Shown here one piece after another: positions 1-9,103 of a stretch of DNA of 64,000 bases. The notes under the pieces were generated by a model. That model saw only the letters and a program-made list of their open reading frames with translations, was not told the DNA's origin and made no database searches. Position 1 is the first letter of the stretch, and each line of letters opens with the position of its first letter. Both the position numbers and the translations under genes were made by a program. This DNA comes from Halovenus amylolytica (GTDB lineage: Archaea > Halobacteriota > Halobacteria > Halobacteriales > Haloarculaceae): positions 166,034 through 230,033 of the forward strand of contig SAYS01000005.1 in the NCBI GenBank assembly GCA_004015825.1, given 5' to 3'.

Positions 1-356
1 AGTCCGTCCCACACCTCGAGTCGAACGGGGGCCTGCAGATCGTCCGTTCCCGAAAGCGCGGTCTCGACACCCATCTTCGATGCATTGTACACCACACGGA
101 GCCCAGGAAGTTGATTGATCAGATCGTCGATCGCCCGTTCCAGCACCGACCCGACTGCGGTCCGCATCAGGTAGCCGACCGAAAAGACGAGCAACACGAA
201 AATGACGATCGACAGCGCGACCCGGACCGGCCCCGATTCGACGGGGACGGGAATCTGGACGAGTCGGTTGTAGATCCACAGAAGAAAGATCACTGTAACG
301 AGTAACGGAACGAGGATGATGAGTCCACTCGCGAAATCTCGCTTCCACGAGGCCAT
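1..356 (-). CDS. DUF502 family membrane protein (cut by the left window edge)
   Basis: Reverse-strand reading frame from an ATG at 356 running off the left edge; about 118 N-terminal residues are visible and the C-terminus is missing. Two hydrophobic segments (about residues 11-28 and 46-64) flank a short loop with the sequence PVPVESGPV, followed by a soluble part containing [16 protein letters not shown]. This two-helix N-terminus followed by a P-G-hydrophobic-x-x-x-Y-x-x-x-K motif is the DUF502 pattern. The family is an integral membrane protein of unknown function. It is divergent from carS, with about 110 bp between the starts. Confidence 0.8.
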   Translation of the reverse strand, partial: MASWKRDFASGLIILVPLLVTVIFLLWIYNRLVQIPVPVESGPVRVALSIVIFVLLVFSVGYLMRTAVGSVLERAIDDLINQLPGLRVVYNASKMGVETALSGTDDLQAPVRLEVWDG

Positions 357-431
357 TGGATACAGTTCACGGCGGCGAAGTAATGAGTTCTTGCTTTTCC
401 GTGAGAGGTGGACTGGTCGGAGCGCAAACAC

Positions 432-443
432 GGTATTTAAAAT
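432..443 (+). promoter_or_regulatory. TATA element of carS
   Basis: The AT-rich block TATTTAAAATAG lies about 25-33 nt before the ATG at 466. This is the spacing expected when an archaeal TATA box drives a leaderless mRNA starting at or next to the start codon. It supports the short start for carS over the longer open frame beginning at 316. Confidence 0.55.
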
Positions 444-465
444 AGCGGCTGTTGCAACACGCAGT

Positions 466-1011
466 ATGGAGGTCTATGCAGTCGTTGCGACAGCAGTGTG
501 GGCGATGTTTCCAGCGTATATTCCGAACAATGCTGCCGTCCTCGCTGGTGGTGGCCGACCGATCGACGGCGGCCGGATGCTCGGTGGCCGACGGATGCTC
601 GGCGACGGGAAAACATGGCGCGGAACGGCAGTCGGCTGGACGGCTGGCGCGCTTCTCGCACTGTTTCTCAACGAACTCAACGGGCCAGCGAGTGACCTGC
701 TCGGGGTGTCGCTTCCGGAGTTCCCGATCCCGATCGTCGTTGCCTTTCCGCTCGGGGCGATGCTCGGTGATATCGGTGCCTCCTTTCTGAAACGCCGCAC
801 CGGTCGTGAGCGCGGTGCCCCTTTCCCGGTCGTCGATCAGCTGGATTTTGTCGCCGGAACACTACTCCTCGGGGCGATCGCCAGCCCTGGCTGGTTTTTC
901 GAGACGTTCACCGCGCCCGTCCTGGCAGTCGTCCTGATTCTGACGCCGCTTTTGCACGTCCTGACGAACGGGATCGCATACGTCATCGGCGTCAAGGACG
1001 AGCCGTGGTGA
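466..1011 (+). CDS. carS: CDP-archaeol synthase (CDP-2,3-bis-geranylgeranyl-sn-glycerol synthase)
   Basis: A 181-residue polytopic membrane protein of the CarS/DUF46 family. CarS transfers CMP from CTP to digeranylgeranylglyceryl phosphate, giving the activated precursor of archaeal phospholipids at the cytoplasmic membrane. Visible family marks are [15 protein letters not shown] near the N-terminus, DGKTWRG at about residue 51, and a cytoplasmic loop with [11 protein letters not shown] followed by [11 protein letters not shown], with hydrophobic helices between them. The frame is open further upstream (to 316), but the ATG at 466 begins the conserved N-terminus and sits correctly behind the TATA block. 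Confidence 0.92.
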   Translation: MEVYAVVATAVWAMFPAYIPNNAAVLAGGGRPIDGGRMLGGRRMLGDGKTWRGTAVGWTAGALLALFLNELNGPASDLLGVSLPEFPIPIVVAFPLGAMLGDIGASFLKRRTGRERGAPFPVVDQLDFVAGTLLLGAIASPGWFFETFTAPVLAVVLILTPLLHVLTNGIAYVIGVKDEPW

Positions 1012-1213
1012 CACCCCCGGACGAGTGAACGTAGCTTTGTCGGCAGTATCAGGCCACTTACAGGTTGATTACCTACCCGAGGGAGACTTGCCCTATTTAA
1101 AAGATATGTGTTACCCTGACAAGCAGAGGAGTTTATCGGGATTTCAGGCCCTGTGTGTGTAGATATTACATATCAGAACAAAATTTATATTGCTATATAA
1201 TTAATTATTAATT

Positions 1214-1411
1214 ATGCAAGTACAGGAGACGTACAGGTGCGCTGTGGCGGGGTGTGACGCCGAGCACGACTCGTGGCAACGTGTCGCGAGGTGTATTCAC
1301 TGTGGTGCGACAGTCTGTCGGAGCGACTGCTACAGAGAGCTTCCGATCGTCGAATCGTTCATGAACCGGACCCGACGGTGTCCGGACTGCAACCAACCGA
1401 TGGATGACTGA
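1214..1411 (+). CDS. Small eight-cysteine zinc-binding protein
   Basis: A 65-residue protein with eight cysteines in four pairs: C9/C14, C27/C30 (CIHC), C35/C39 and C56/C59 (CPDC). This spacing suggests two zinc sites in a cross-braced RING/FYVE-like or paired zinc-ribbon fold. Small zinc proteins of this size are common in haloarchaea, and their roles in regulation or protein interaction are mostly unknown. The upstream 80 bp are very AT-rich (several TATA-like blocks around 1165-1205), so it is probably transcribed on its own. No precise function is claimed. Confidence 0.75.
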   Translation: MQVQETYRCAVAGCDAEHDSWQRVARCIHCGATVCRSDCYRELPIVESFMNRTRRCPDCNQPMDD

Positions 1412-1649
1412 TGAGCAGGTGGAAACGCAGTGGTGTCGGGGAACTGCAGTTGTCTCGATTGATCCGATCTTGTTCGACCCATTCCTGTTTGTTGGCGCCC
1501 CGGTCGAGCGAACTGCCCCGGAAACCGAGAGAATCCCAGCCGGCCACAAACTCGATCGCGGTATTCTGGAAGTACATCAAAGCCTGGCGTACTTTCAAGT
1601 TCTGAGAACTAGATAGATAGCCTTAGTACGTTCCTAGCAAATATCGGAT
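1412..1649. other. Intergenic stretch, no supported gene
   Basis: Short frames exist on both strands (for example 1404-1616 forward, 1208-1549 reverse), but they overlap each other and have no recognisable motif. No RNA or repeat structure stands out. Confidence 0.5.
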
Positions 1650-2156
1650 ATGACGAGCCCTGTCGACAGCCCGCAGTATTTTCCCCGGTTGCCAGAGTCG
1701 TTTACCGACCAGGCCGACCGATCGATTCGCATCGAGCACTACGACGGGCAGCCAGAGCCACTCATCGAGATGTACACGGAGTTCGATTCTGGATCGTTCT
1801 CCCAGGGCGTGCCTCCGAGAACCCGAACACAGATCGAAGAGTGGGTCACGCATCTGCTCGCAGAGGGACACAACGTCGTCGCGTTCCACGACGGACGGCC
1901 CGTCGGGCACACGGTAATGTTCCCACACGATGATACCTCCGAGCTGGCGATTTTCGTCCACCCCGATTACCAGTCGGCGGGGATCGGAACGAAACTCATC
2001 CGGGCTGTGCTGGGCTACAGCCAGAGAGAGGGGATCAACCACGTCTGGTTGACTGTGGCTCGTGACAACAGAATTGCGATCAAACTCTACCGGTCTGCCG
2101 GCTTCGAGATCCGCGACGAAGACCGTGGCGAACTGGAGATGGAACGCGACCTCTAG
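1650..2156 (+). CDS. GNAT family N-acetyltransferase
   Basis: A 168-residue protein with the GNAT core. After strand beta4 (LAIFVHPDY) comes the acetyl-CoA pyrophosphate loop QSAGIGTKLI (motif A, R/Q-x-x-G-x-G/A), then a helix and the motif B segment WLTVARDNRIAIKLYRSAGF. These residues bind acetyl-CoA; the substrate (small amine or protein N-terminus) cannot be told from sequence. The roughly 60-residue N-terminal extension is typical of haloarchaeal GNATs. It stands alone between a spacer and a small membrane protein. Confidence 0.88.
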   Translation: MTSPVDSPQYFPRLPESFTDQADRSIRIEHYDGQPEPLIEMYTEFDSGSFSQGVPPRTRTQIEEWVTHLLAEGHNVVAFHDGRPVGHTVMFPHDDTSELAIFVHPDYQSAGIGTKLIRAVLGYSQREGINHVWLTVARDNRIAIKLYRSAGFEIRDEDRGELEMERDL

Positions 2157-2228
2157 ACAGCGCACTGTCGGGCACCGTGTGATTCGTGTTGCCAACACAG
2201 GTAAACGGATTCAGCCCTATCCCGTCGT

Positions 2229-2417
2229 ATGACCGGCAGTTCGTTTGTTCTCGACGACCGCCTCAATCTGGGAGCGGGTCTGGTTGCGCTCGTCCTCTTC
2301 GGGGCAGGTGGTGTCGCGCTGATACAGCGCCAGGGTGTCGCTGGTATTTTCCTCCTCCTGGGCGGTTTCGTCGCCCTCATGTTCCTCGAATATCGGCACG
2401 TGCACAGCTCTGGGTGA
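2229..2417 (+). CDS. Small two-helix membrane protein
   Basis: A 62-residue protein with two hydrophobic segments, about residues 12-32 (LNLGAGLVALVLFGAGGVAL) and 38-55, and no signal peptide. Codon use and composition match neighbouring genes, and it fills the gap before tRNA-Ile. No family recognised; probably a haloarchaea-specific small membrane protein. Confidence 0.6.
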   Translation: MTGSSFVLDDRLNLGAGLVALVLFGAGGVALIQRQGVAGIFLLLGGFVALMFLEYRHVHSSG

Positions 2418-2490
2418 GTTCGATTACAGGCATCCGAAGGAGATGGAAACCGGTAGCCACTGGTCGGCTAGAACGCGTCAGAAAAACGCA

Positions 2491-2564
2491 TGGACCAACG
2501 CGGATTTGAACCGCGGGCCTCCCGGTTATCAGCCGAGCGCTCAACCTAACTGAGCTATTGGTCC
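2491..2564 (-). tRNA. tRNA-Ile (anticodon GAU)
   Basis: Read on the reverse strand the 74 nt fold as a complete cloverleaf. The acceptor stem is GGACCAA paired with TTGGTCC and the discriminator base is A. The D-arm is GCTCAGTTAGGTTGAGC, the anticodon stem-loop is CTCGG-CTGATAA-CCGGG with anticodon GAT, and the T-arm is CGCGG-TTCAAAT-CCGCG. There is no intron, and CCA is not encoded. A T-run follows the 3' end (complement of GAAAAACGCA at 2481-2490) and may terminate transcription. Confidence 0.97.
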
Positions 2565-2653
2565 GCTTGGGTGCATCAGGATGTATCCGGTAGTGCCTGT
2601 TAAGGGTTTCTAATTCGTGGTCCGTTTGTGTGAGAGTGCATCACGGAGCAGGG

Positions 2654-3196
2654 TTAGTTCCGGTCGTCGACTTCCTCGAAGTCGACATCCTGTGCGTCGT
2701 CGAATCCGCTCGGGCCGGAATCGTCCGGGCCAGGGTCGTCCGGGCCGGGGCTGCCCTGTTGTCCGAAACCATCACCATCGCCGGGGAAGCCGCCGATGTA
2801 GACGTTGCCGGTGACAAAGCCGTCGGTTTTTTTGTCCGCGTAGGGGACGAGCACGTACTTTTTGAGCGCCAAGCGGATCGGATACCGCGTCAGCGGAACC
2901 ACGAGCAGGAGTCCGAGTGCGTCGGTGACGAGTCCCGGCGTCAGCAGGAAAGCACCCGCGACGATCAACAAGGCGCCGTCGACCAGTTCGTTCGTCGGCG
3001 GGTCGCCCTCGGCGGCTTTCACCTGGATCTTGCGTATCGTATGGCGGCTCTCGGCGCGCACGAGCAACAGCCCGAGCAGGGCCGTCAACACGACCACCAG
3101 TACCATCACTACCCAGCCGAAATACCAGCCGAAGACGACCAGAAGGATGGCATCGAGCAGCGGGATCAACAACAGAAGCCCGATGTAACGGAGCAT
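2654..3196 (-). CDS. FxsA family membrane protein
   Basis: A 180-residue protein starting at the ATG at 3196 (MLRYIGLLLLIPLLDAILL); an upstream in-frame ATG gives an unlikely basic extension. The FxsA core has N-terminal helices, LLGLLLVRAESR, then the helix AFLLTPGLVTDALGLLLVVP, which is highly characteristic. FxsA is an inner-membrane protein first known for relieving phage T7 exclusion by F in E. coli; its normal role is unclear. The last 45 residues form an acidic, Gly/Pro/Asp-rich tail (PGPDDPGPDDSG) that looks like a halophilic soluble extension. Confidence 0.85.
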   Translation of the reverse strand: MLRYIGLLLLIPLLDAILLVVFGWYFGWVVMVLVVVLTALLGLLLVRAESRHTIRKIQVKAAEGDPPTNELVDGALLIVAGAFLLTPGLVTDALGLLLVVPLTRYPIRLALKKYVLVPYADKKTDGFVTGNVYIGGFPGDGDGFGQQGSPGPDDPGPDDSGPSGFDDAQDVDFEEVDDRN

Positions 3197-3282
3197 ACTC
3201 CCTCTTTTCGCCCCTCTCCAAAACACTTTTCGAGACTGACTGGTCCTGACGGCGGTTCGAACGCGAACTGCCGGTGGAAATA

Positions 3283-5136
3283 CTAGTCGTGGGGATGGAA
3301 TCGCTTCATCGCCTGGCGGACAGCATCTTCATCACCGATGAAGGTGATGTGGTCGCCGTACTGTAACTCCTCGTCAGCGTCCGGAACGTGTGATTCATCG
3401 TCGCGACCGATGACGGCGACGATACAGCCCGGCGGGATCTCCTCGTTGATCTCGCGGATCGTCCTGCCGACGAGATCCTCGGCGGTGATCCGGATCTCCT
3501 GGACGTCGTGGCCGTCGCCGATTTCGTTCATCCAGTGGGTGATCGCCGGCCGTTCGATCTCGTCGTCGATCGCCACCGCCGTCGCAGTCGGTGCATCGAT
3601 GCCGGTGATGCCAAGCGAGTCGAACGCGTCGATGTTGTCGGACTGGTTGACCCGTGCATAGATCGACTCGATGCCGAACTTCGAGCGGGCGATCTGGCAA
3701 GCGAGAAGATTCACGTCGTCGTCAGCAGTCGCTGCGATGAGACGTTTGGCATCGTCACATCCCGCCTTACGCAGGACATCCGTCTCGGTGCCGTCGCCCC
3801 GATGGACGGTGAATCCCTCGCTTGCGAGCTGTTCGACCTGTTCGTCGTCTTCTTCCACGATGACGACGAACTCGCCTCTGTTCTCCAGTCGTTTGGCGAG
3901 CGGCCGGGTGATCCGACCGCCGCCGACTATGATTGTTCGCATTGGTGACACTCCGAGTAGCTGTCCGATCTGTCGTGCGAATCCGGCTTCGATCGTAACC
4001 GTCGCAAAAATAACTGTAAAGACGGTACCGACGAGGAGCTGCCCGGCCTCGATGTTGCCAGCCAGTTCGAGTTCGATCGCAAACAGCGTTGCGACACTGG
4101 CCGGGATGATCCCCCGCGGCCCGACACAGGCGAGAAACCAGCGCTCGGGCCAGGTGAACCGTTCGACACCGACCGTCGAAATGAGTGCCACGAGCGGCCG
4201 AAGCACCACCATGACGACGACAACGAGCACGATCGCGCCCACACCGAGTTCGCGGATGGCCCCGATATCGATCAGCGCTGCGAGCGAGACGAACACGAAC
4301 GCGAGAACGATGAGCGTCGTGTTCCGGGCAAACTCCTCGATTTCGTGTTCGTGTTCGAGATCCATATTGCCGAGCGCGATCCCGGAGGTCGCTGCGGCCG
4401 CGATCCCGGCTTCGGCAGCGACTGTCTCGGCGAGTCCAAAGGAGCCGACTGCACCACCCAGTGCGAGAAACTGGGCAGCCCGCACCTCCGCGTCGGGTGT
4501 GATATCGTACTCCAGGAGGAGATAGATGACAAGCGTCGCCAGCAATCCGGCCCCGATGCCGACGCCGAACCGCTTGACGAACTCGAACACCGTCGCGGAT
4601 ACCCCGAGGTCGTCCAGCAACAGCGTCTCGAAAATCACCACAGCGCCGATTGCTGCCGTCACGTCGTTGACTATCCCCTCGGTTTCCAGCGCCGCGGCGA
4701 CGTGTTCGCGCACGCGAACGACTTCCAGAATCGGCGTGATGACGGTCGGCCCGGTCGCGACGAGCAACGCACCAGCCAGCAGCGCAATCTCCCACTCCGT
4801 TCCTTCGAGGAACTTGATCGCGACCGACGTCCCGACGAACATCACGACTGCCCCGACCGTCACCAGTCGCAGCGATGTCCGTGAGGCCTCCCGAAGTCGG
4901 TTGGCCTTGAGTGCGAATGCGCCGTCGAAAACGATGATCGCGACACTGAGCCCCACGATCGTTTCGAGTCCCTCACCGAACGTTTCCAGCGTGACGATTC
5001 CCAACAGCTCGGGACCAAGTAGCACACCGATACCGAGATAGAACACGACACTCGGGATCCGCAACCGGGTTGCGAGTAGCTGGACGAGCAGCCCCGAGAC
5101 GATAATCAATGCGACCGCTGGCAGTAGAGTTGCCAC
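3283..5136 (-). CDS. CPA-type Na+(K+)/H+ antiporter with C-terminal RCK (TrkA-N/TrkA-C) module
   Basis: A 617-residue protein. Residues 1 to about 385 form a 12-13 helix cation:proton antiporter domain; family marks include a conserved Asp in GIVNDVTAAIGA and GPRGIIPASVATLFA in a late helix. Next comes a Rossmann NAD-binding TrkA-N domain starting RTIIVGGGRITRPLAKRLE, then a TrkA-C domain (about 535-612) containing VGRTIREINEEIPPG. The protein would exchange Na+ or K+ for H+ at the membrane, gated by a nucleotide or ion bound to the RCK part, which suits a salt-in halophile. The start is a GTG at 5136 with an AT-rich block at 5158-5168, consistent with a leaderless transcript. Confidence 0.9.
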   Translation of the reverse strand: MATLLPAVALIIVSGLLVQLLATRLRIPSVVFYLGIGVLLGPELLGIVTLETFGEGLETIVGLSVAIIVFDGAFALKANRLREASRTSLRLVTVGAVVMFVGTSVAIKFLEGTEWEIALLAGALLVATGPTVITPILEVVRVREHVAAALETEGIVNDVTAAIGAVVIFETLLLDDLGVSATVFEFVKRFGVGIGAGLLATLVIYLLLEYDITPDAEVRAAQFLALGGAVGSFGLAETVAAEAGIAAAATSGIALGNMDLEHEHEIEEFARNTTLIVLAFVFVSLAALIDIGAIRELGVGAIVLVVVVMVVLRPLVALISTVGVERFTWPERWFLACVGPRGIIPASVATLFAIELELAGNIEAGQLLVGTVFTVIFATVTIEAGFARQIGQLLGVSPMRTIIVGGGRITRPLAKRLENRGEFVVIVEEDDEQVEQLASEGFTVHRGDGTETDVLRKAGCDDAKRLIAATADDDVNLLACQIARSKFGIESIYARVNQSDNIDAFDSLGITGIDAPTATAVAIDDEIERPAITHWMNEIGDGHDVQEIRITAEDLVGRTIREINEEIPPGCIVAVIGRDDESHVPDADEELQYGDHITFIGDEDAVRQAMKRFHPHD

Positions 5137-5278
5137 TACCCCGAGTATCGACCGTGCAAATAATTAATCTACTGACTTACTGGTATGAGAACGTAGCTCG
5201 TGAATGGTTCCGTCTCTATTATCGGAGGTGACGGTGAGATGATAGCTGTGAGTTTACTCGGCCCTCTCGTAACGGGAA

Positions 5279-6136
5279 CTACTCGGTCGGGTTGGCGTGT
5301 TCACGGATGTAGGCCAGCAGTTGGTCGCCGTCGACATCGACACCCTGCCGGGCGAAGAAGTTCGCGACGTTCTCACAGTCACGTTCGAGGAAGTCGTCGC
5401 TGTTGGGGTGGTGGACCGTGACCGCCTGGCCCACGTCGATGATGTACAGCTGTGACTCGTGGACGATGATGTTGTACTCGGAGAGGTCGCCGTGGACGAT
5501 GCCGGCGTCGTAGAGCCGATACATATACTCCCGGACGACCTCGAATGCCGTCCGTGGGTTCTCGATGTGGACCTCGGTGAGTCGTTTCGCACGCCCCGTC
5601 TCGGTGCCGAGATACTCCATGACGAGGACGTTTCGCTCGACTGCGATCGGTTCCGGGACCCGGACCCCGGCTGCTCGCGCGCGTTTGAGATTGGCGAACT
5701 CCTTGCGGACCCACGCCATCACGACTGCCTTCTTGTTGCCCGCGATCTCCTCGAACCGCGGATCGCCCTGGAGATACTCGCCCATCTCCCGGAAATCCGA
5801 GGCGTTGATCCGGTAGACCTTGACAGCGACTTCGTGGTCACCGGACAGCGCAGTGTAGACGTTCGCCTCTTTCCCCGTCGAGATCGGTCCCCCGAAGGCG
5901 TCGATGTGGCCGTCCTGGACGAGTTTGTACAGTGCGCCGTAGGTCGCGTCGTCGAAGACAGACGCCTCTACTTTGAACTGGTCTGCGTCCTTGATCCGTT
6001 CGCGAAACTGGCTGAACTCCCTGTCGCGTTTGCGTGCGATCCGGTCGGCGTCCGTATCCGTGTAGTCGATTTCCTCCCACTCGTCACCCGGCGTCTCTAC
6101 CTCGTCGGTATCGAGCAGGCCATACTCCTGTTCCAT
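5279..6136 (-). CDS. rio1: Rio1-type atypical serine protein kinase
   Basis: A 285-residue RIO kinase. A helical N-terminal part leads into the nucleotide loop GPISTGKEANVYTA (about residues 83-96), a VAVKVYR lysine strand, the catalytic loop HGDLSEYN (H215, D217) and the metal-binding IDVGQ (D234), which replaces the DFG of ordinary kinases. STGKEANV and IDVGQ are the Rio1-class marks. Rio1 acts in late small ribosomal subunit maturation as an ATPase/kinase in eukaryotes and archaea. It lies 43 bp after uspA on the same strand and may be cotranscribed with it. Confidence 0.95.
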   Translation of the reverse strand: MEQEYGLLDTDEVETPGDEWEEIDYTDTDADRIARKRDREFSQFRERIKDADQFKVEASVFDDATYGALYKLVQDGHIDAFGGPISTGKEANVYTALSGDHEVAVKVYRINASDFREMGEYLQGDPRFEEIAGNKKAVVMAWVRKEFANLKRARAAGVRVPEPIAVERNVLVMEYLGTETGRAKRLTEVHIENPRTAFEVVREYMYRLYDAGIVHGDLSEYNIIVHESQLYIIDVGQAVTVHHPNSDDFLERDCENVANFFARQGVDVDGDQLLAYIREHANPTE

Positions 6137-6179
6137 CTACAGAGAGCTAACAGGCGAACACTGAAAAGAATACGTTCTA

Positions 6180-6899
6180 TCAGGTGTCGTTGTCGTCGCT
6201 GTCGTCAGCATCGGCCGCTGCAGCGCTCGATCGAACGACGAGCACAGGGCCGACAGAGGCAGCCGCGACACGGTCGGCTTCCTCGCCGAACAGCAGCGAC
6301 GAAAGTGACGGCGCACGCTCGCCCATGACGACTGCATCGTGGCCGGCGACGGCATCGATGAGTGCATCGAAGGTATTGCCTTCCGCTACTCTGGTCGTCG
6401 TCTCGATGCCTGCCGCCGAGAGCTGTTCGGTGGCCGTTGCGAGAGAGTCGTCGCTGGCTACGTCGCCGTCTGCGATGAACAGCGTTACTTCGATCGGTCG
6501 GTCGCCGATCAGTTCCACGACGAACTCGACTATCTGTGTGGCGTCTGTATCGCCGGCTAAGGAGACGAGCACATTGTCGACTGGCCCGGTCGTGCCGGTG
6601 ATCGCGTAGGCGCGAGCGCTCGTTTCGTCTGCGATGCGATCGATCGTCTGCTGTCGGTTCTGCGTGAAGACGAGTCGGTGGTAGGCCTCGCCGCCTGCCG
6701 ACCGGAACTCCTCGGTCAGGTCGTCGAGTGCTTCGTTCGCCCGGTCTTCGAACTGGGCGCGTGCCTGATCCGGCGGTGTCTGCTCGGGCAAGACGTGATA
6801 GCCGAGTACCGTCACGTCCATCGTCGAGAGCAGATTCACCAGCCCCGAGGAGACGGTCCCGCCTTCGAGGATAGCCACGGGCACGAGTACGTGAGTCAT
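6180..6899 (-). CDS. Universal stress protein family protein (two UspA-like halves)
   Basis: A 239-residue soluble protein from the ATG at 6899. The open frame extends upstream to 7274, but that part only shadows the permease. The N-terminal half starts MTHVLVPVAILEGG like UspA domains. The C-terminal half ends with VMGERAPSLSSLLFGEEADR and VGPVLVVRS, resembling the G-x2-G-x9-G-S/T ATP-binding loop of UspA. The start overlaps the permease stop by one base (TAATG), so translation is probably coupled. It is therefore likely to be a regulatory partner of that transporter, as in haloarchaeal APC-Usp fusions. Confidence 0.85.
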   Translation of the reverse strand: MTHVLVPVAILEGGTVSSGLVNLLSTMDVTVLGYHVLPEQTPPDQARAQFEDRANEALDDLTEEFRSAGGEAYHRLVFTQNRQQTIDRIADETSARAYAITGTTGPVDNVLVSLAGDTDATQIVEFVVELIGDRPIEVTLFIADGDVASDDSLATATEQLSAAGIETTTRVAEGNTFDALIDAVAGHDAVVMGERAPSLSSLLFGEEADRVAAASVGPVLVVRSSAAAADADDSDDNDT

Positions 6900-8311
6900 T
6901 ACAGGGCCCCCCTTAGCGTCACGTCGCGAGCGTAATAGAAGTACCACCCGGCTGTGCCAAGCATGATCGCGAGGCCGATGATCTGTGAGAGTCGGTTCAT
7001 CAGCAAGATGAGCGCGAAACTCGCCACCGCACCCAGAATCGGAACGGCAGGATACCCCGGCACTCGGAACTCGGGATCGTACCACTCGGGTTCGTCCCGC
7101 CGGAGCGCGATCAGTGCCACGCACATCAGCGCGTACATGATGAGGTGGAGAAAGGAGGCGACCTCGGCGAGAATCTCGACCTGCCCGGTCGCGGTCAGCA
7201 GGAGAATCGGCCCACCCGCCATCCCGAGTGCGACGTGTGGTGTGCCGTACTTGAGATTGATCCGACTCGCCCATCCCGGGAGAATCGCGTCCTTCGAGAC
7301 GGCGTAGATCGCCCGCGAGGTGGAGAGGATCGACGCGTTCGCACTCGACATCGTGGCGAGCAGTCCGCCGAAGACGATCGCAAACGCACCCGCGGGGCCG
7401 AGCAGATCGCGGCCGACCGCAACCATCGCCGTCTCACCCTCCTCGGCGAGTCGTTCCGCGCCGAAGGCACTCGTCGCGACGAGAATCGTCACCACGTACA
7501 GCACCGTGACGATCACCACGGAACCAACCATCGCCATCGGGAGCGTGCGCCCGGGATCTTTCATCTCACCGGCGACTGTCGCCACCTGTGCGAAGCCGAG
7601 ATAGGAGGTGAAAACCAGCGCTGCGACGGTGAAGATGGGAAGCGTGCCCCGGGGTGCGAAGGTTTCGGGGGCGCTCGGCTCACCGACGATTCCGATTGCG
7701 TCGAGCAGTCCAAATCCGAGAAAGAAGATGAGAATCGAGAGCAGGAGTGCAACGACCCCGTTCTGGAGTTTCGCCGCATTTTCGGTCCCGGTGACATTCA
7801 GGAGCGTGAATCCAGCGCCGACGGCAACCGCGACAGGGATGACCAGCCACTCGCCGATCGCGATGCCGGCAACGCCGAGCGCATCGACCGCGTAGTAGCC
7901 GAAGCCGACGAGATAGAACGCGGTCGCGAAGACGAGGCCGAACCACAGGGAGAGTCCGACGACGGCACCGGGGAGTGTGCCGAGGCCGCGGGAGATGAAG
8001 TAGTAACCGCCACCACTTTTTGGCATCGCGGTCGCGAGTTCGGAGGTCGGCAGGGCGACGAGCAGTGCGACGACGCCACCGATCGCGAAGGAGAGGGCCG
8101 CCGCGGGGCCGGCCTCGCCGGCAGCCAGCCCCGGGAAGACGAAGATTCCGGCGCCGATCATCGTCCCGATCCCGATCGCGAGACCGCCGCTGAGGCCGAT
8201 CGTTCGCTCGAGTTCGGCGGTTTTGGTGACCGTCGCATCGTCAGTCTCGACTGTCTGCTCGATGTCGGGTCTCTCGCCCTCGATGTTCTGACCGAGTTCC
8301 TCGGAGGCCAT
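6899..8311 (-). CDS. APC superfamily amino acid permease
   Basis: A 470-residue protein with about 12 membrane helices after a hydrophilic acidic N-terminus of 35 residues. The first helix carries the APC signature GIGTMIGAGIFVFPG, whose unwound glycines bind the substrate backbone. PKSGGGYYFISRGLG follows helix 2-3. It is likely to import an amino acid or a related cationic compound by ion coupling; the substrate cannot be read from sequence. Its stop overlaps the start of the Usp gene by one base, giving a transporter-Usp pair, possibly with rio1 behind. Confidence 0.9.
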   Translation of the reverse strand: MASEELGQNIEGERPDIEQTVETDDATVTKTAELERTIGLSGGLAIGIGTMIGAGIFVFPGLAAGEAGPAAALSFAIGGVVALLVALPTSELATAMPKSGGGYYFISRGLGTLPGAVVGLSLWFGLVFATAFYLVGFGYYAVDALGVAGIAIGEWLVIPVAVAVGAGFTLLNVTGTENAAKLQNGVVALLLSILIFFLGFGLLDAIGIVGEPSAPETFAPRGTLPIFTVAALVFTSYLGFAQVATVAGEMKDPGRTLPMAMVGSVVIVTVLYVVTILVATSAFGAERLAEEGETAMVAVGRDLLGPAGAFAIVFGGLLATMSSANASILSTSRAIYAVSKDAILPGWASRINLKYGTPHVALGMAGGPILLLTATGQVEILAEVASFLHLIMYALMCVALIALRRDEPEWYDPEFRVPGYPAVPILGAVASFALILLMNRLSQIIGLAIMLGTAGWYFYYARDVTLRGAL

Positions 8312-8450
8312 ATGGTTGCCTCAGCCGGGGGACACTTGCCTGTTTGGCCGTGGTAGGACGGTCGTAGACCGAAAGTGAGAATTCGAGTTAAAAGCACCCG
8401 ATCGTTCCAGAAATTCCGCCCCCGGCAAAATATACGCCGAACTCGGAGAG

Positions 8451-9074
8451 TCAGAGAAACACACTCAACTCGATCCCGAGTTGCATCGCTGCCGCGCTGA
8501 CAGTCGGAATCGTCAGGTTATCGTCGATGATGTAGCCTCTGATCCGCGGTTTGAGGCCGTCGGCGAGCATCGCGCCCAGCCCACCGAGAACGACCGCCAG
8601 GGGCGTATCGTAGAGAAACGCAGCGGCGATTGCCGACGAGGCGAGAAACATCGTCACCAGGGCGCGGGGTCGTTTGACCAGCCGGAGTTCCCCCGAACTC
8701 GCGATCCCACTCAACGGATCGGCGACCGCGAGCATGAAGATCGCGGGGATGGCGACGTCGGGCTGGAAGAGCACCGTGACGACCACCGCCGAGAGCATGT
8801 AGAGCAGATAGCCCGCGGGGTTGTCCTCCTCGTACTCCCGGGTCAGATGCCGGTGGACCCACAGTTCGAGCCCGCCGTACAGTCGGAGCCACTCGAGGGC
8901 CAGGGCGACGACAGCCCCGACGACGAAGAGAATCGTGACCTGTATCCACGTGATCAGCCCCAGAATGTAGAGAGCAGGAATGACCGCGCCGCTGGAGTGG
9001 ACGAGTCGGCGACCGACCTCGCCTTTGAGCCACTGGAGCGTGCGGCGGACCACGGGAGTCGAAGGTGTTGCCAT
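8451..9074 (-). CDS. SEC59/dolichol kinase-like (phytol kinase family) membrane protein
   Basis: A 207-residue polytopic protein. It has the start GEVGRRLVHSSGAVIPALY typical of dolichol/phytol kinase family proteins, AVADPLSGIASS (the conserved cytoplasmic D-P/x-G motif region) and VVLGGLGAMLADGLKPR near the end, with about six membrane helices. Family members use CTP to phosphorylate polyprenols such as dolichol or phytol. In haloarchaea a plausible substrate is dolichol for protein N-glycosylation, or geranylgeraniol salvage. The stop of glyS is 29 bp upstream on the same strand, so they are probably cotranscribed. Confidence 0.85.
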   Translation of the reverse strand: MATPSTPVVRRTLQWLKGEVGRRLVHSSGAVIPALYILGLITWIQVTILFVVGAVVALALEWLRLYGGLELWVHRHLTREYEEDNPAGYLLYMLSAVVVTVLFQPDVAIPAIFMLAVADPLSGIASSGELRLVKRPRALVTMFLASSAIAAAFLYDTPLAVVLGGLGAMLADGLKPRIRGYIIDDNLTIPTVSAAAMQLGIELSVFL

Positions 9075-9103
9075 TAGCTATCTGAGATGCTTTGCCGGTG
9101 GGA

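Noticed and set aside
1404..1616. 70-residue forward frame after the zinc protein
   Set aside because: Overlaps the end of the previous gene, has competing frames on both strands and no motif or promoter.
6900..7274. Upstream extension of the Usp reading frame
   Set aside because: This part is a shadow of the APC permease on the same strand; the ATG at 6899 begins the UspA fold.
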